Positions 15,222 through 24,588 of a DNA stretch of 64,000 nt are shown here, piece by piece. Under the pieces are notes generated by a model. That model saw only the letters and a program-made list of their open reading frames with translations. It did no database searches and was not told the origin of the DNA. The position numbers and the translations under genes are program-made. The stretch lies in NCBI RefSeq assembly GCF_051200825.1, contig NZ_CP195158.1, positions 682,001 through 746,000 of the forward strand, written 5' to 3'. The stretch is from Formosa sp030427735. GTDB taxonomy: Bacteria; Bacteroidota; Bacteroidia; Flavobacteriales; Flavobacteriaceae. Numbering within the stretch: the first letter of the stretch is position 1; every line of letters begins with the position of its first letter.

Positions 15222-17440
15222 GAAGTTGTTTTATTGCTCATAACAGCTTTAAACAGTTTCTTTTCGAAATCTTCTTGCTTGAATGGTTTTGAGATAATAT
15301 CGTCGAATCCAGCTTCTTCAAATTCTTGCATTTTATCTTCTATAGTTACCGCAGTTAAGGCAAATATATTAAGCTCTCTGTCGAAGGTTCTAATAATTTT
15401 AGTAGCCTCAATTCCGCTAATTCCAGGCATGTGTATATCCATTAAAACCACATCGTAATTATTGTTTTTAACCATGTCTACAGCTTCCTCTCCGTTATCT
15501 ACAATGTCGCAGTTAAGCTTCATTTTGGCTAGGATTTTTTTGGTAATCATTTGGTTGATTTTGTTGTCTTCAACTACCAAAATTTTAATATTGCTAAGTT
15601 CTATTTCGTTTACATTTTTAAAGTAGTTAGGTTTAACATCTTCTACTACTTTAGTGGTATGTATTAATGGAATTTCAAAATAGAAGGTGGTGCCTTTATT
15701 TAATTCGCTTTTCAAGTAAATTTTACCGCCTAAAATATCGATTAATCCTTTAACAATAGACAGCCCTAAGCCTGTACCACCATATTTTCTATTTATTTGA
15801 ATAGATCCCTGAGAGAAACTCTCAAACATATGTTGTTGTTTTTCTTTGGTTATACCTATGCCATTATCTTCTATTTCAAACCGTACATTAAACACGTCAT
15901 TTTTGTCTGAAATTTTAGAAACACGAATCCAAATATCTCCATCCTTAGTGAATTTGATGGAGTTCCCAATTAGGTTTATCAGGATTTGGGAGATTTTAAG
16001 CTGATCGCCATTATAGTTTAGTGGCAGATCGGTGTCGTATTCAAAATGAAGTTTTGTGTTGTTGTCTTCAGCTGAATTGTTTAGTGCGGCAATAACATTA
16101 GAGATTTTCTTTTTTAAATCGAAAACTTCTAATTCTACACCTACTTTATTGGCTTCAATTTTATTAATCTGAAGAATGTCGTTTATAAAAGTAAGTAGAT
16201 ATTCACCAGAAAACTTTAGAGATTTTAAATGCTGAATTTGGTCAGGTTTTGGGTTTTCGTCCAACAACATATTGGTTAAACCTGTTACAGCGTATAGCGG
16301 TGTTCTTAACTCGTGTGTTACGGTAGATAGGAAATTAGCTTTGGTTTTAGATGCTAATTCGGCTTTTTCTTTTGCTAAAATTAATTCGCCATTTTTTTTG
16401 TGTAACATGTTATTGGTTTTTAACCTAATGTTATTGTTTTTGTATAACGATAGCGTTAATAGCGATAAAATGGTAATTAGGGCGATACTTAAAATGGTCG
16501 CTAATTTATTTAAACTTTTATCTACTTTAAGTTTCTCTAAATCGGCTTCTTTTTCTTTCTGAAATTCGGTTTGGTTGTCTATTAAAAATTGGGCGCGTTT
16601 TTCTGGCGATAAATTTTTTCGTTTGATAGCCAATAACGAGTCCGATAATTTAATGTGATTACGAAGGTATTGAGCCGATAATTTGTAGTTTTCTATTTTT
16701 TCGTAGAGATTACTTAGTATCAAGTAGGCTTCACTTAAAATATCGGTGTAATTGTTTTTTTCGGCAATTAATAACCCTTGGTTACCTAGTTTTAAGGCGG
16801 TTTCGTTGTCTTCTAAATGCGAATACACGTTGGCTTGATAAATTAACGCGCTACTACGGATTTTTTTTAATTCGTAGCGGTGTGCCAAAGCAAGCGATTT
16901 TTCTATGCGTTCGCGGGCTTTACGGTATTGTTTGGTTGCTAAATAGGTTTTGCCTTCGTTTAGAAGTACTTCTGCTGTAAATTCGTTTAAATCTTCTTGT
17001 TCAAATAGGGTTAAAGATGAGCGATAATACACCAAAGCTTGCTCGTAGTCTTGCATGCTGTAATATACATTACCTAAAGTTTTATAGGTTTCTGCAATAT
17101 TAATATTGTCTTTAGCAAAACGCTGTACCTCTATGGCCTTGGTAAGCGTTTTTATCGCCTCTTCGGGTTCTTCAATAATATATTCTAGTTTTCCAATCTT
17201 AGAATATATAAGCCCAATACTTTTTTTGTTATCTACCTTTTCTGCTAAACGTAAAGCACTTTCTAACTTTTTTTTAGCGGGATAATAATTGTTGTTGTCC
17301 AGATCGTATTGTGCTTGGGTAATACGATAATCTATAGTATTTTGTATGGTTTCTGGGTCGTTGCTTAATGTGTTCTGGGCTTGAACACAAATAGTTATAA
17401 GCATAACGATACCAAATATGTAATTCTTGATACTAGGCAT
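15218..17440 (-). CDS. TPR hybrid sensor histidine kinase / response regulator
   Basis: A 740-aa protein with a signal peptide, about six periplasmic TPR units (residues 30-280), one transmembrane helix ('ILSIALITILSLLTLSLY'), a histidine kinase dimerisation domain with H376 ('THELRTPLYAVTG'), an ATPase domain (N box 'LIGNSIKFT', G boxes 'DNGIGITKE' and 'GTGLGLSI'), and a C-terminal receiver ('ILVVEDNKINQM', phospho-acceptor in 'VVLMDIHMPGISG', 'KPFKQED'). It senses an unknown signal outside the membrane and passes phosphate internally. There is no separate regulator gene nearby. Confidence 0.93.
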   Translation of the reverse strand: MPSIKNYIFGIVMLITICVQAQNTLSNDPETIQNTIDYRITQAQYDLDNNNYYPAKKKLESALRLAEKVDNKKSIGLIYSKIGKLEYIIEEPEEAIKTLTKAIEVQRFAKDNINIAETYKTLGNVYYSMQDYEQALVYYRSSLTLFEQEDLNEFTAEVLLNEGKTYLATKQYRKARERIEKSLALAHRYELKKIRSSALIYQANVYSHLEDNETALKLGNQGLLIAEKNNYTDILSEAYLILSNLYEKIENYKLSAQYLRNHIKLSDSLLAIKRKNLSPEKRAQFLIDNQTEFQKEKEADLEKLKVDKSLNKLATILSIALITILSLLTLSLYKNNNIRLKTNNMLHKKNGELILAKEKAELASKTKANFLSTVTHELRTPLYAVTGLTNMLLDENPKPDQIQHLKSLKFSGEYLLTFINDILQINKIEANKVGVELEVFDLKKKISNVIAALNNSAEDNNTKLHFEYDTDLPLNYNGDQLKISQILINLIGNSIKFTKDGDIWIRVSKISDKNDVFNVRFEIEDNGIGITKEKQQHMFESFSQGSIQINRKYGGTGLGLSIVKGLIDILGGKIYLKSELNKGTTFYFEIPLIHTTKVVEDVKPNYFKNVNEIELSNIKILVVEDNKINQMITKKILAKMKLNCDIVDNGEEAVDMVKNNNYDVVLMDIHMPGISGIEATKIIRTFDRELNIFALTAVTIEDKMQEFEEAGFDDIISKPFKQEDFEKKLFKAVMSNKTTS

Positions 17441-17491
17441 GTTGATTTGGTTGACTTACGCCTGTAAATATAACTTTTTACTCGATAAAAG

Positions 17492-18490
17492 TTATATTTT
17501 TTCCGATAATTTACATATTAAATCAATTATTCTAGATGAATAACCAGTTTCATTATCGTACCACCCAATAATTTTTACCATATTACCAATAACCGATGTC
17601 ATTTGCGAATCAAAAATACACGAGTGCGAATTACCAACAATATCTATTGAAACAATGGGATCTTCGGTATATTCCAAAATACCTTTAAGTCGGGTTGATG
17701 CTGCAGTTTTAAAAGCTTCATTAACGGTGTCTATAGAGACTTCTTTTTTAACGTTAAAAGTAATGTCTGTTAACGAGCCATTAGGTACAGGAACGCGAAT
17801 ACCACATCCACCAATAGCATGCGATAATTTCGGGAAAATTTTAGTAAGCGCTTTGGCTGCTCCCGTAGTTGTAGGTACAATAGATTGCCCTGCGGCGCGC
17901 GCGCGCCTTAAGTCAGGATGCGGCTGATCGTGTAAACTTTGGTCTGTTGTATACGAATGAATGGTGGTAATGTAAGCTTGATCTATGCCAAATTCCCTGT
18001 TTATAATGTCTACCATAGGTGCGGCATTATTTGTGGTACAGGATGCATTGGATATGATGGTTTCCTCACCATCTATAAGGTAATCGTTAACACCCAAAAC
18101 GATGGTTTTGATAATGTCGTCTGATGGTGGTACGCTTAAAATAACACGTTTAGCACCGTTGTTTATATGGTGTTGAAGTTGTTCGGTAGATTTAAATTTA
18201 CCGGTAGACTCAATCACAAAATCAACATTATAAGGATGCCAATTGCAATCCTTTGGGTGATTATGGCTTAATAAAGGAACGGTCGTGTGGTTTACAATAA
18301 TACCAGATGTCGTATGCGAAACCGTATCTTGTAATACCCCGTGAATACTATCGTATTTCAGTAAATGACTTAATGTTTTGGCATCTGCCAAATCGTTTAT
18401 GGCAACAACATTAATATTGGGGTGGTGCTGTAGTAATCTAAAGACACGTCTGCCTATGCGGCCAAACCCATTAATGGCAACATTAATCAT
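17492..18490 (-). CDS. gap: Glyceraldehyde-3-phosphate dehydrogenase
   Basis: A 332-aa type I GAPDH that oxidises glyceraldehyde-3-phosphate to 1,3-bisphosphoglycerate. NAD fold 'INGFGRIGRRVFRLL'; catalytic Cys151 in 'SNASCTTNNAAP'; 'TTIHSYTTDQ' with the active-site His; phosphate site 'PHPDLRRARAAGQSIVPTTTGAAKA'; C-terminal 'WYDNETGYSSRI'. The gene starts 1 bp after the lipA stop codon, so the two probably share an mRNA. Bacteroidetes often carry two gap copies; this one, with some unusual stretches ('LSVPPSDDIIKTIV'), may be the second. Confidence 0.95.
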   Translation of the reverse strand: MINVAINGFGRIGRRVFRLLQHHPNINVVAINDLADAKTLSHLLKYDSIHGVLQDTVSHTTSGIIVNHTTVPLLSHNHPKDCNWHPYNVDFVIESTGKFKSTEQLQHHINNGAKRVILSVPPSDDIIKTIVLGVNDYLIDGEETIISNASCTTNNAAPMVDIINREFGIDQAYITTIHSYTTDQSLHDQPHPDLRRARAAGQSIVPTTTGAAKALTKIFPKLSHAIGGCGIRVPVPNGSLTDITFNVKKEVSIDTVNEAFKTAASTRLKGILEYTEDPIVSIDIVGNSHSCIFDSQMTSVIGNMVKIIGWYDNETGYSSRIIDLICKLSEKI

Positions 18491-18491
18491 G

Positions 18492-19370
18492 TTAATTAAT
18501 GTGTTTTTGGGCTTTGTAAGACGATCGTACTAGAGCACTACTTTCTACATGTCTAAACCCTAAGTCTAAGCCTATTTTTTCGTATTCCTGAAATTGATCT
18601 GGCGTAATAAATTGTTTAACCGGTAAATGTTTTTTACTAGGTTGTAAATATTGGCCAATAGTAACCACATCTACGTCGTTAGCTCTTAAATCATGAAGTG
18701 TTTCTATAACCTCTTCGCGTGTTTCACCTAATCCGAGCATAATACCAGATTTGGTGCGACGTTGTCCCTGAGATTTTAAGTACTTTAAAACAGCCATGCT
18801 ACGGTCGTATTTAGCTTGTATACGAACTTCGCGTGTTAATCGGCGCACGGTTTCAATGTTGTGCGATACGACTTCTGGTGCGACTTCAATAATACGATCT
18901 AAATGATGCTCTATACCTTGGAAATCTGGAATTAAAGTTTCCAATGTAGTCTCGGGATTCATGCGTCTAACGGCCTTTACGGTTTCGGCCCACATAATGC
19001 TTCCCATATCTTTTAAATCATCTCGGTCTACACTAGTTAAAACAGCATGTTTAATTTTCATGATTTTAATTGAACGTGCTACTTTTTCGGGTTCGTCCCA
19101 ATCTACAGTTTCAGGTCTTCCAGTTTTTACACCGCAAAATCCGCAGGAACGTGTACAAATGTTTCCTAGAATCATAAACGTTGCAGTGCCTTCTCCCCAG
19201 CATTCTCCCATATTCGGGCAACTTCCAGAGGTGCAAATGGTGTTTAAACTGTACTTGTCTACAAGACCTCTAAGCTCTGTGTATTTTTTTCCAGTAGGCA
19301 GTTTTACACGTAGCCATTTGGGTTTAGGTTGGCGTTCTGGTAATATATTGGAAACTGTATCTGTATTCAT
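18492..19370 (-). CDS. lipA: Lipoyl synthase (radical SAM)
   Basis: A 292-aa enzyme inserting two sulfurs into protein-bound octanoyl groups. The auxiliary cluster motif is 'CTSGSCPNMGECWGEGTATF', and the radical SAM CxxxCxxC is 'CTRSCGFC'. Further motifs are 'HAVLTSVDRDDLKDMGS', 'VSHNIETVRRLTREVR', 'KSGIMLGLGE' and 'TIGQYLQPSKKHLPV', all standard for LipA, together with the C-terminal serine motif ('ALVRSSYKA'). Length and spacing are normal. It is upstream of gap on one transcript. Confidence 0.97.
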   Translation of the reverse strand: MNTDTVSNILPERQPKPKWLRVKLPTGKKYTELRGLVDKYSLNTICTSGSCPNMGECWGEGTATFMILGNICTRSCGFCGVKTGRPETVDWDEPEKVARSIKIMKIKHAVLTSVDRDDLKDMGSIMWAETVKAVRRMNPETTLETLIPDFQGIEHHLDRIIEVAPEVVSHNIETVRRLTREVRIQAKYDRSMAVLKYLKSQGQRRTKSGIMLGLGETREEVIETLHDLRANDVDVVTIGQYLQPSKKHLPVKQFITPDQFQEYEKIGLDLGFRHVESSALVRSSYKAQKHIN

Positions 19371-19422
19371 GAATTTACATTTTTCAGTCTACAAAGATAC
19401 GAAGTATAAAATTAAAACAATA

Positions 19423-20640
19423 CTAAAGCACGCTAAGATACCAGATGCTAAAACCTATTAAAAACAGAATGCCTAACCAGCTTAAAACATGTAGTGGTTT
19501 AGATGGTCTCCAGCCTTTAGGTGTGTGCTTACTAGAGATTAAAACGTAATTTGAAATGGCATAGAAAGGTGCTGTTAAAAACGAAAGTATAGTAGCTGTT
19601 TTAATGAGTAAACCCATTTCTGAAGCTAAAAAGAAAAAAATAATTACGGTCCCAAGTGCTAAAATAAACATCCAAATCAGGTAGCCGTGTTTGTGGGATT
19701 TACCGAACAATAATTTAGCGCTTTCTGCCATAGATCTTGGCGAGGCATCTAAGGTGGTAAGTGTTGTGCTAAACATGGTGGTTAATGCAGCCAACCCTAT
19801 AAGGACGAACGCCCACTGCCCTAAATGTGTGGTGTACATGGTTATGAGTTGATTAGCAAAGACACTCGCCGAATCGCTAAAACTTTCGCCAGTGTTAAAC
19901 ATTACAAAATACCCTAAAAACATAAATCCCAAACCTAGAAATATAGTGGTGAAAAAACCAATGTTAAAATCGAAAAGCGCCGACTTAGGTGTTAACTTGG
20001 TTTTGGATTTTGCTTTCTCGATGGTCCATAGCGAATGCCAGATGGATATGTCTAAAGGCGCGGGCATCCAGCCCATAAATGCAATTAAAAAGGCAATTTG
20101 TGTTGTGGTTTCTGGCACTAATTGTTGCCAATTTAACTGGTAGGTTTCCGTTTTGGGGTATGCCATCACAACGGCAATTACGGTGCTTATGCTTAACGTT
20201 ATAATAATAAGTTTCATTAATTGGTCTAGCACTTTGTATTTGCCAATAATCAGTATTAAAAAACAGACGCATAAAATAATAACGGTCCAATATTGTAAAG
20301 GAAGAAAATCTTTAAAAAGTGCCGAAGCAATGCCGGCCGTTACTATAGTTACGGCTGTTTGTATGGTAAACATTGTGGCTAAAGTGATTGTAAAATATAC
20401 GGCAAGCACTCCTTTTCCTAGTTTTTTATAGCCTTCTAAAAGACTTTCGCCTGTTGCTGCTGCGTAACGCGGGCCAAATTGAAAAAACGGATATTTAAAA
20501 ATGTGAACACAAACTAAGGCCCAAATTAAGCCTAAACCAAAATCGGCGCCAGCTCTGGTAGATTGTACTAAATGCGAAACGCCTATTGCGGCTCCAGCAA
20601 ATAATAAACCAGGGCCAAGCTTTTTAATTCCATTATTCAT
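19423..20640 (-). CDS. Nramp-related divalent metal transporter
   Basis: A 405-aa inner-membrane protein with about 11 hydrophobic helices and LeuT-fold layout. TM1 reads 'GPGLLFAGAAIGVSHLVQST' and TM6 'FLIAFMGWMPAPLDISIWHS'. In canonical Nramp manganese/iron transporters, TM1 carries DPGN and TM6 MPH; neither is present. The GVSH variant is seen in Nramp-related magnesium-type transporters. The substrate is therefore not certain and Mg or another divalent cation is as likely as Mn. It overlaps the sigma-factor gene upstream by 8 bp, so translation is coupled. Confidence 0.85.
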   Translation of the reverse strand: MNNGIKKLGPGLLFAGAAIGVSHLVQSTRAGADFGLGLIWALVCVHIFKYPFFQFGPRYAAATGESLLEGYKKLGKGVLAVYFTITLATMFTIQTAVTIVTAGIASALFKDFLPLQYWTVIILCVCFLILIIGKYKVLDQLMKLIIITLSISTVIAVVMAYPKTETYQLNWQQLVPETTTQIAFLIAFMGWMPAPLDISIWHSLWTIEKAKSKTKLTPKSALFDFNIGFFTTIFLGLGFMFLGYFVMFNTGESFSDSASVFANQLITMYTTHLGQWAFVLIGLAALTTMFSTTLTTLDASPRSMAESAKLLFGKSHKHGYLIWMFILALGTVIIFFFLASEMGLLIKTATILSFLTAPFYAISNYVLISSKHTPKGWRPSKPLHVLSWLGILFLIGFSIWYLSVL

Positions 20641-21181
20641 TTTGAATGATGGCCGATAGTAATTTTTTGGCTCGTAATAGTTTCACCTTAACGTTGTTTA
20701 TGGGTTCTTTAAGTTCTTCCGAAATTTCTTTATACGATAATTCTTGAAAGTAGCGCAAATTAATGACTTCTTGGTAATGGGGCTTAAGTTTTTTAATGTC
20801 CCGAAGTAATTTGGCTAAGTTTTGATCGGTTATGATTTTATCTTCGGGAGATGGCGATTCGTCTAAAATCTGATTAATCGTATCGCTATCATCGCTAAGA
20901 ATGCGTTGCGAGAATGCTGTTTTTTCTTTCCGAAGTAAGTCGATGTGTAGATTTTTAGAAATCGTAATTAGCCATGTTTTAAATACATAATCGCTATTGT
21001 ATGTGTGTATTTTATCGAAGGCTTTCGAAAAGGTTTGTATCGTAACGTCTTCGGCATCATTTTCGTTGCCAATACGTTTTAGTTGAAAACCGTACACGTC
21101 TTCCCAGTAGGTATCTAACAAAAAATTAAACGCTTTTTGGTCGTTTTTTTTTGCTTTGTCAATGGCTTCTTCTATTTCCAA
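20633..21181 (-). CDS. RNA polymerase ECF-type sigma factor
   Basis: A 182-aa sigma-70-family protein with region 2 ('FNFLLDTYWEDVYGFQLKRI', 'DAEDVTIQTFSKAFDKIHTY', 'FKTWLITISKNLHIDLLRKE') and region 4 ('LKPHYQEVINLRYFQELSYK' then 'EISEELKEPINNVKVKLLRA'). It lacks region 1. No anti-sigma factor is adjacent. The gene overlaps the glycosyltransferase gene upstream by 10 bp and the transporter downstream by 8 bp, so all three are a coupled operon. Its target promoters cannot be read from this window. Confidence 0.92.
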   Translation of the reverse strand: MEIEEAIDKAKKNDQKAFNFLLDTYWEDVYGFQLKRIGNENDAEDVTIQTFSKAFDKIHTYNSDYVFKTWLITISKNLHIDLLRKEKTAFSQRILSDDSDTINQILDESPSPEDKIITDQNLAKLLRDIKKLKPHYQEVINLRYFQELSYKEISEELKEPINNVKVKLLRAKKLLSAIIQNE

Positions 21182-22284
21182 GAATCGGGTTTTGAAATTG
21201 AATTAGATATAAATATAGTTAATTGAAACGCAATTAAAAAGAGTTCTAATAAAGGAATGAAGTAAATAATGTCGGTTTCGTTTAATTTTTTAGAGGTCTT
21301 GCCTAAAACGATCCACTGACAAATTATTCGTAATAGTACCAAAGTGGTTACAAATAGCCATTGGTGTAAGAAGATGAGAAGCGGAATTATAAAAATCCAA
21401 AATGCCAATTGCGAGGCGTAAAATAAACCCAACATAAATTTATGGCTAGATTTGTAATGCGATGCTGTTGTAACATGTCTGCGCTTTTGTTTTAGCCATG
21501 CTCCATAAGTTGTTTTTGGAACAGATGTTGTAAAACTTTCTGGCGAAAAGCAAATGGCCGTGTTTTTAGAAGTAGCCATTTGGTTTACAAACAAATCGTC
21601 GTCTCCAGAACGTACATTCATGTGACTTATATAGCCATTGCCTTCAAAAAATAAAGGTTTAGTGTACGCTAAATTCCTGCCAACACCCATGTAAGGAAGG
21701 CCTAATTTGGCGTATGAAAAATATTGCGCAGCTGTAAGCACGGTTTCGAACCGGATAAGTTTGTTTAAAAACGAGTTCTTTATTTTTGTGTAGGCACCAT
21801 ACCCCAAAACAATTTGCGAATCGTTACTGAAATGTGAGGTCATTTCTGAAAGCCAGTTGTTAGATACAGGTTCGCAATCGGCATCTGTAAATAGTAAATG
21901 GCTGTATTTTGATGCTTTAATACCTAAGGTTAGGGCATATTTTTTGTTGGCCCAAAAAGCTTCGGTGTTTTTTACGTTTACAACTTTAATGTTGGCATGC
22001 TGTTCTGCAAAAGCTTCAATAACTTCCAATGTGTTATCGTGCGATGCATCGTTAATAAGTACAACTTCGAAAGTTGGGTAGTTTTGATTTAATATTGAAG
22101 GTAAAAAGTTATTTAGGTTTTCGGCTTCATTTTTGGCGCAAACAATTACCGACACGGGTATGTTGTTCGTTTCTTTTTTCTGCGGATGTAGAAAAGCAAA
22201 AACTCTAAGAATTCCTAAATAATAAAATAACTGAATAAAGACAATTGCTACAAAACTGTAGAAAATAATGTCGAGTGCAATCAT
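21172..22284 (-). CDS. Family 2 membrane glycosyltransferase
   Basis: A 370-aa GT-A-fold enzyme with an N-terminal membrane helix, catalytic 'PVSVIVCAKNEAENL', nucleotide-sugar motif 'LLFTDADCEPVS' and C-terminal membrane helices following 'AWLKQKRRHVTTA' (Q-x-x-R-x type processive motif). GT2 enzymes of this shape build polysaccharide or glycolipid chains, often from UDP-sugars. The acceptor and product are unknown. First gene of the operon with the sigma factor and the Nramp-related transporter. Confidence 0.9.
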   Translation of the reverse strand: MIALDIIFYSFVAIVFIQLFYYLGILRVFAFLHPQKKETNNIPVSVIVCAKNEAENLNNFLPSILNQNYPTFEVVLINDASHDNTLEVIEAFAEQHANIKVVNVKNTEAFWANKKYALTLGIKASKYSHLLFTDADCEPVSNNWLSEMTSHFSNDSQIVLGYGAYTKIKNSFLNKLIRFETVLTAAQYFSYAKLGLPYMGVGRNLAYTKPLFFEGNGYISHMNVRSGDDDLFVNQMATSKNTAICFSPESFTTSVPKTTYGAWLKQKRRHVTTASHYKSSHKFMLGLFYASQLAFWIFIIPLLIFLHQWLFVTTLVLLRIICQWIVLGKTSKKLNETDIIYFIPLLELFLIAFQLTIFISNSISKPDSWK

Positions 22285-22292
22285 GAAAGGGC

Positions 22293-22496
22293 TTAAGAGT
22301 GTTGAGGTTCGCTACAATCTTTATATTGGTCTGGTGTTTTGCCGCAAAAACCACAAGCTTCGCCACTTTGGTTTAACATAGGGTTCTGGCTCGCACATGT
22401 GCCTGCAAACTTGCCGTCTTTTTTTGCCCAAATTTTAATAGCAATGCCTGCAATACCTAATCCTAATAAAACTAAAGTGATAAGTAATAATTTCAT
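22293..22496 (-). CDS. Small membrane-anchored cysteine-rich protein (67 aa)
   Basis: From the ATG at 22496, one N-terminal transmembrane helix ('MKLLLITLVLLGLGIAGIAI') is followed by a short soluble tail with four cysteines ('GTCASQNPML' and 'EACGFCGKTPDQYKDCSEP'). The paired Cys suggest metal or disulfide binding. A longer in-frame start (22523) adds nothing useful. It lies 8 bp downstream of the glycosyltransferase start on the same strand, i.e. upstream in the operon order, and probably heads that transcript. Function unknown; similar small proteins occur across Flavobacteriaceae. Confidence 0.75.
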   Translation of the reverse strand: MKLLLITLVLLGLGIAGIAIKIWAKKDGKFAGTCASQNPMLNQSGEACGFCGKTPDQYKDCSEPQHS

Positions 22497-22622
22497 GTCT
22501 GTAATTTTTATGAAAATAAACAATAAAATACCGTTAAGAATGGTGTTTTTATTGTGCTACAAAGGTACGCATTTTTTAACATAACACCGAAAAAATAAAA
22601 TGAGATTTATGCTTTCTAAACG

Positions 22623-23870
22623 TTAAGATTTTAACACATTTCCTAACGAGCCGTGTTCCGTTTTCTTTAATACATAGGTGTGCGACGGTGCTAGTTCGGG
22701 CTCCTGCCGGTGCGAAACATAAAGTATTGCAGTATTGGTGTTTTGGGCAATTTGGTTAACAAGACTAATAAAAACCGAAGCGCCATAATCGTCTAGTCCT
22801 ACAGTGGGTTCATCTAAAATAAGTAATGGCGGATGCTTAATCATGGCTCTGCAGATTAAAATTAAGCGTTTTTGAGTTTCGGTAAGATAATAATAATTAG
22901 TGTCTTTTAGATCTGCTAAATCAATAAGTTGCAACCACTGTTTCGCTAAATCGATTTCTAAATCGCTAGGGACTTTATACAGGCCAATACTGTCTTTTAA
23001 GCCAGAAATTACCATGTTAATTGCAGAGTGATGACCATTAAAAAGATCCATCATGCTGGGGGTGAAATATCCGATGTGTTGTTTGATGTCCCAAACCGTT
23101 TCTCCCGAGCCTCTTTTTTTGCCAAAAATGTACAGGTTCTGGCCATAACCTTTTGGGTTGTCTCCAATCATCATGGTTACTAAGGTCGATTTTCCAGAGC
23201 CGTTTTCGCCGTTTAGTTCCCAAAATTCACCACGATTAATATCCCAGTTAATATCCTTTAAAATAGTTTGTCCACTATACATTACTGTAACGTTTTTAAA
23301 ACGTATTAAAGGCGATTGTATTGTTTTTTGTGGTTTTATTGGTTCAGGAATGTCTGATGCTGTTAGCGAAATGACATTGCGATTTAGTTTGCGATTTAAA
23401 TATTCTGAAATCGATGTTGTTTGTAACGTCTTGTCGAATTCTAAAACACAGGTTGTAAACGGTAAAATATCGTCTTGGCGATTGAATATTTGAATAATAT
23501 TGATGCTTTTAGATAAAGTTATTAGTTGTTGTTTTAACTGCGAAACGCTTTCACGATCTAAGGCATCAAACGGATTTTCTAATACTAAAAAATCAGGGTT
23601 GCTTTTTAAAATATGATTTAGCAAAGCTTTTTTACGTTCTCCACTAGACAAGCTAAGAAGGTGACGATGTGTAGCTGAAGTTAACGTAAAATCGTCGTGA
23701 AGCAACTCTTCTTTAATAAAATCATCTAAGGTTTTATTAGAAAAATAGGCACCTTTTTTATTTTGAACCACCTTGTTAAGAACTGGGTTTTCTGTGGTAG
23801 GACGTTTTAAAAAAGGTTCGATATTGCTATAAGCCGAACTGTGTATGGCAAAATGTTTGGGAGAATTCAT
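22623..23870 (-). CDS. Two-domain ABC ATPase, ModF-like, first domain degenerate
   Basis: A 415-aa protein without membrane segments. The C-terminal half is a normal ABC domain: Walker A 'LNGENGSGKSTLVTM', Walker B 'LLILDEPTVGLD' and H-loop 'ILYVSHRQEP'. Its signature is weak ('LTETQKRLILI'). The N-terminal half keeps signature 'LSSGERKKAL' and Walker-B-like 'PDFLVLENPFDALD' but has no Walker A. The two halves are thus complementary (one signature, one P-loop). ModF/PhrA-type proteins of this layout are linked to molybdate loci or DNA repair, but no molybdate gene is near. Confidence 0.85.
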   Translation of the reverse strand: MNSPKHFAIHSSAYSNIEPFLKRPTTENPVLNKVVQNKKGAYFSNKTLDDFIKEELLHDDFTLTSATHRHLLSLSSGERKKALLNHILKSNPDFLVLENPFDALDRESVSQLKQQLITLSKSINIIQIFNRQDDILPFTTCVLEFDKTLQTTSISEYLNRKLNRNVISLTASDIPEPIKPQKTIQSPLIRFKNVTVMYSGQTILKDINWDINRGEFWELNGENGSGKSTLVTMMIGDNPKGYGQNLYIFGKKRGSGETVWDIKQHIGYFTPSMMDLFNGHHSAINMVISGLKDSIGLYKVPSDLEIDLAKQWLQLIDLADLKDTNYYYLTETQKRLILICRAMIKHPPLLILDEPTVGLDDYGASVFISLVNQIAQNTNTAILYVSHRQEPELAPSHTYVLKKTEHGSLGNVLKS

Positions 23871-23918
23871 AGGGGATGCAAATTAAAGTATGATTTAAAT
23901 GAAGCCAATAAACGGTGG

Positions 23919-24464
23919 TTATTCTATGTTGATTTTGGTCTCAAAACCATCAATGCTTTCCGAATTTTTATCTAACCAATATTGTGCTATACCCTCTGGG
24001 CCTTTTTGCTCAGCCCAATCGTCTAGCATGCTGCGCTCGGAATTGTAGTCCATAAATGGTACGCCAAAACCGCAAGAGGTTTGTACCAAGTCTACTTTCA
24101 TTTCTATAATTTGTCTGGCACCAACAGGCTTAGGGAAATGCGATATGTATGTATTGAATTCGGCATCTCTCGGGTGAAAAATTTCGGCATGGCCATATAA
24201 TCTTAAAATAAGTGGTTTGCCTTCAAAAGCGCAGAACATAATCGTCATTCGGTTGTTTCGTAATAAATGAGCTGCTGTTTCGTTGCCGCTTCCGGTTAAA
24301 TTCAACCAAATAATTTTATTTTCATTAATGACTCTAAAACTATCCATGCCCTTTGGCGATACATTTATTCGGCCTTGTTCTGCAGCGGTACCCACAAAAA
24401 AGATATGCTGTTCATTTATAAAATTAACGATATGCGGAGCGATATGATCTGTTTTTTTACCCAT
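23919..24464 (-). CDS. Pyridoxamine 5'-phosphate oxidase-fold protein
   Basis: A 181-aa flavin-binding split-barrel protein: 'HIVNFINEQHIFFVGTAAEQ', 'INVSPKGMDSFRVINENKII', 'LRNNRMTIMFCAFEGKPLIL', 'VDLVQTSCGFGVPFMDY'. The family uses FMN or F420 in other organisms; members here are usually annotated as pyridoxamine-phosphate-oxidase family and are not true PdxH. Substrate unknown. A single gene. Confidence 0.85.
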   Translation of the reverse strand: MGKKTDHIAPHIVNFINEQHIFFVGTAAEQGRINVSPKGMDSFRVINENKIIWLNLTGSGNETAAHLLRNNRMTIMFCAFEGKPLILRLYGHAEIFHPRDAEFNTYISHFPKPVGARQIIEMKVDLVQTSCGFGVPFMDYNSERSMLDDWAEQKGPEGIAQYWLDKNSESIDGFETKINIE

Positions 24465-24507
24465 GGCAACTGTTGTTTTAATGCGATCTTGTATATAAGG
24501 AGAAACG

Positions 24508-24562
24508 AGTTATAAAAATAAAAATCTACTTTTAGACTACAAAATGCAGTATAAAAGTAGAT
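24508..24562 (-). terminator. Intrinsic terminator of the aquaporin gene
   Basis: Plus-strand ATCTACTTTTA (24524-24534) pairs with TAAAAGTAGAT (24552-24562) over a 17-nt loop. On the minus strand the stem is followed by T-rich sequence. It lies 27 bp after the aqpZ stop codon. Confidence 0.65.
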
Positions 24563-24588
24563 GATATATTATAAATTGAAAAGGAATA

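Noticed and set aside
17894..17907. GGCGCGCGCGCGCC alternating G-C palindrome in an AT-rich region (possible Z-DNA)
   Set aside because: It encodes the conserved Arg/Ala stretch 'RRARAA' of GAPDH; the bases are explained by the codons.
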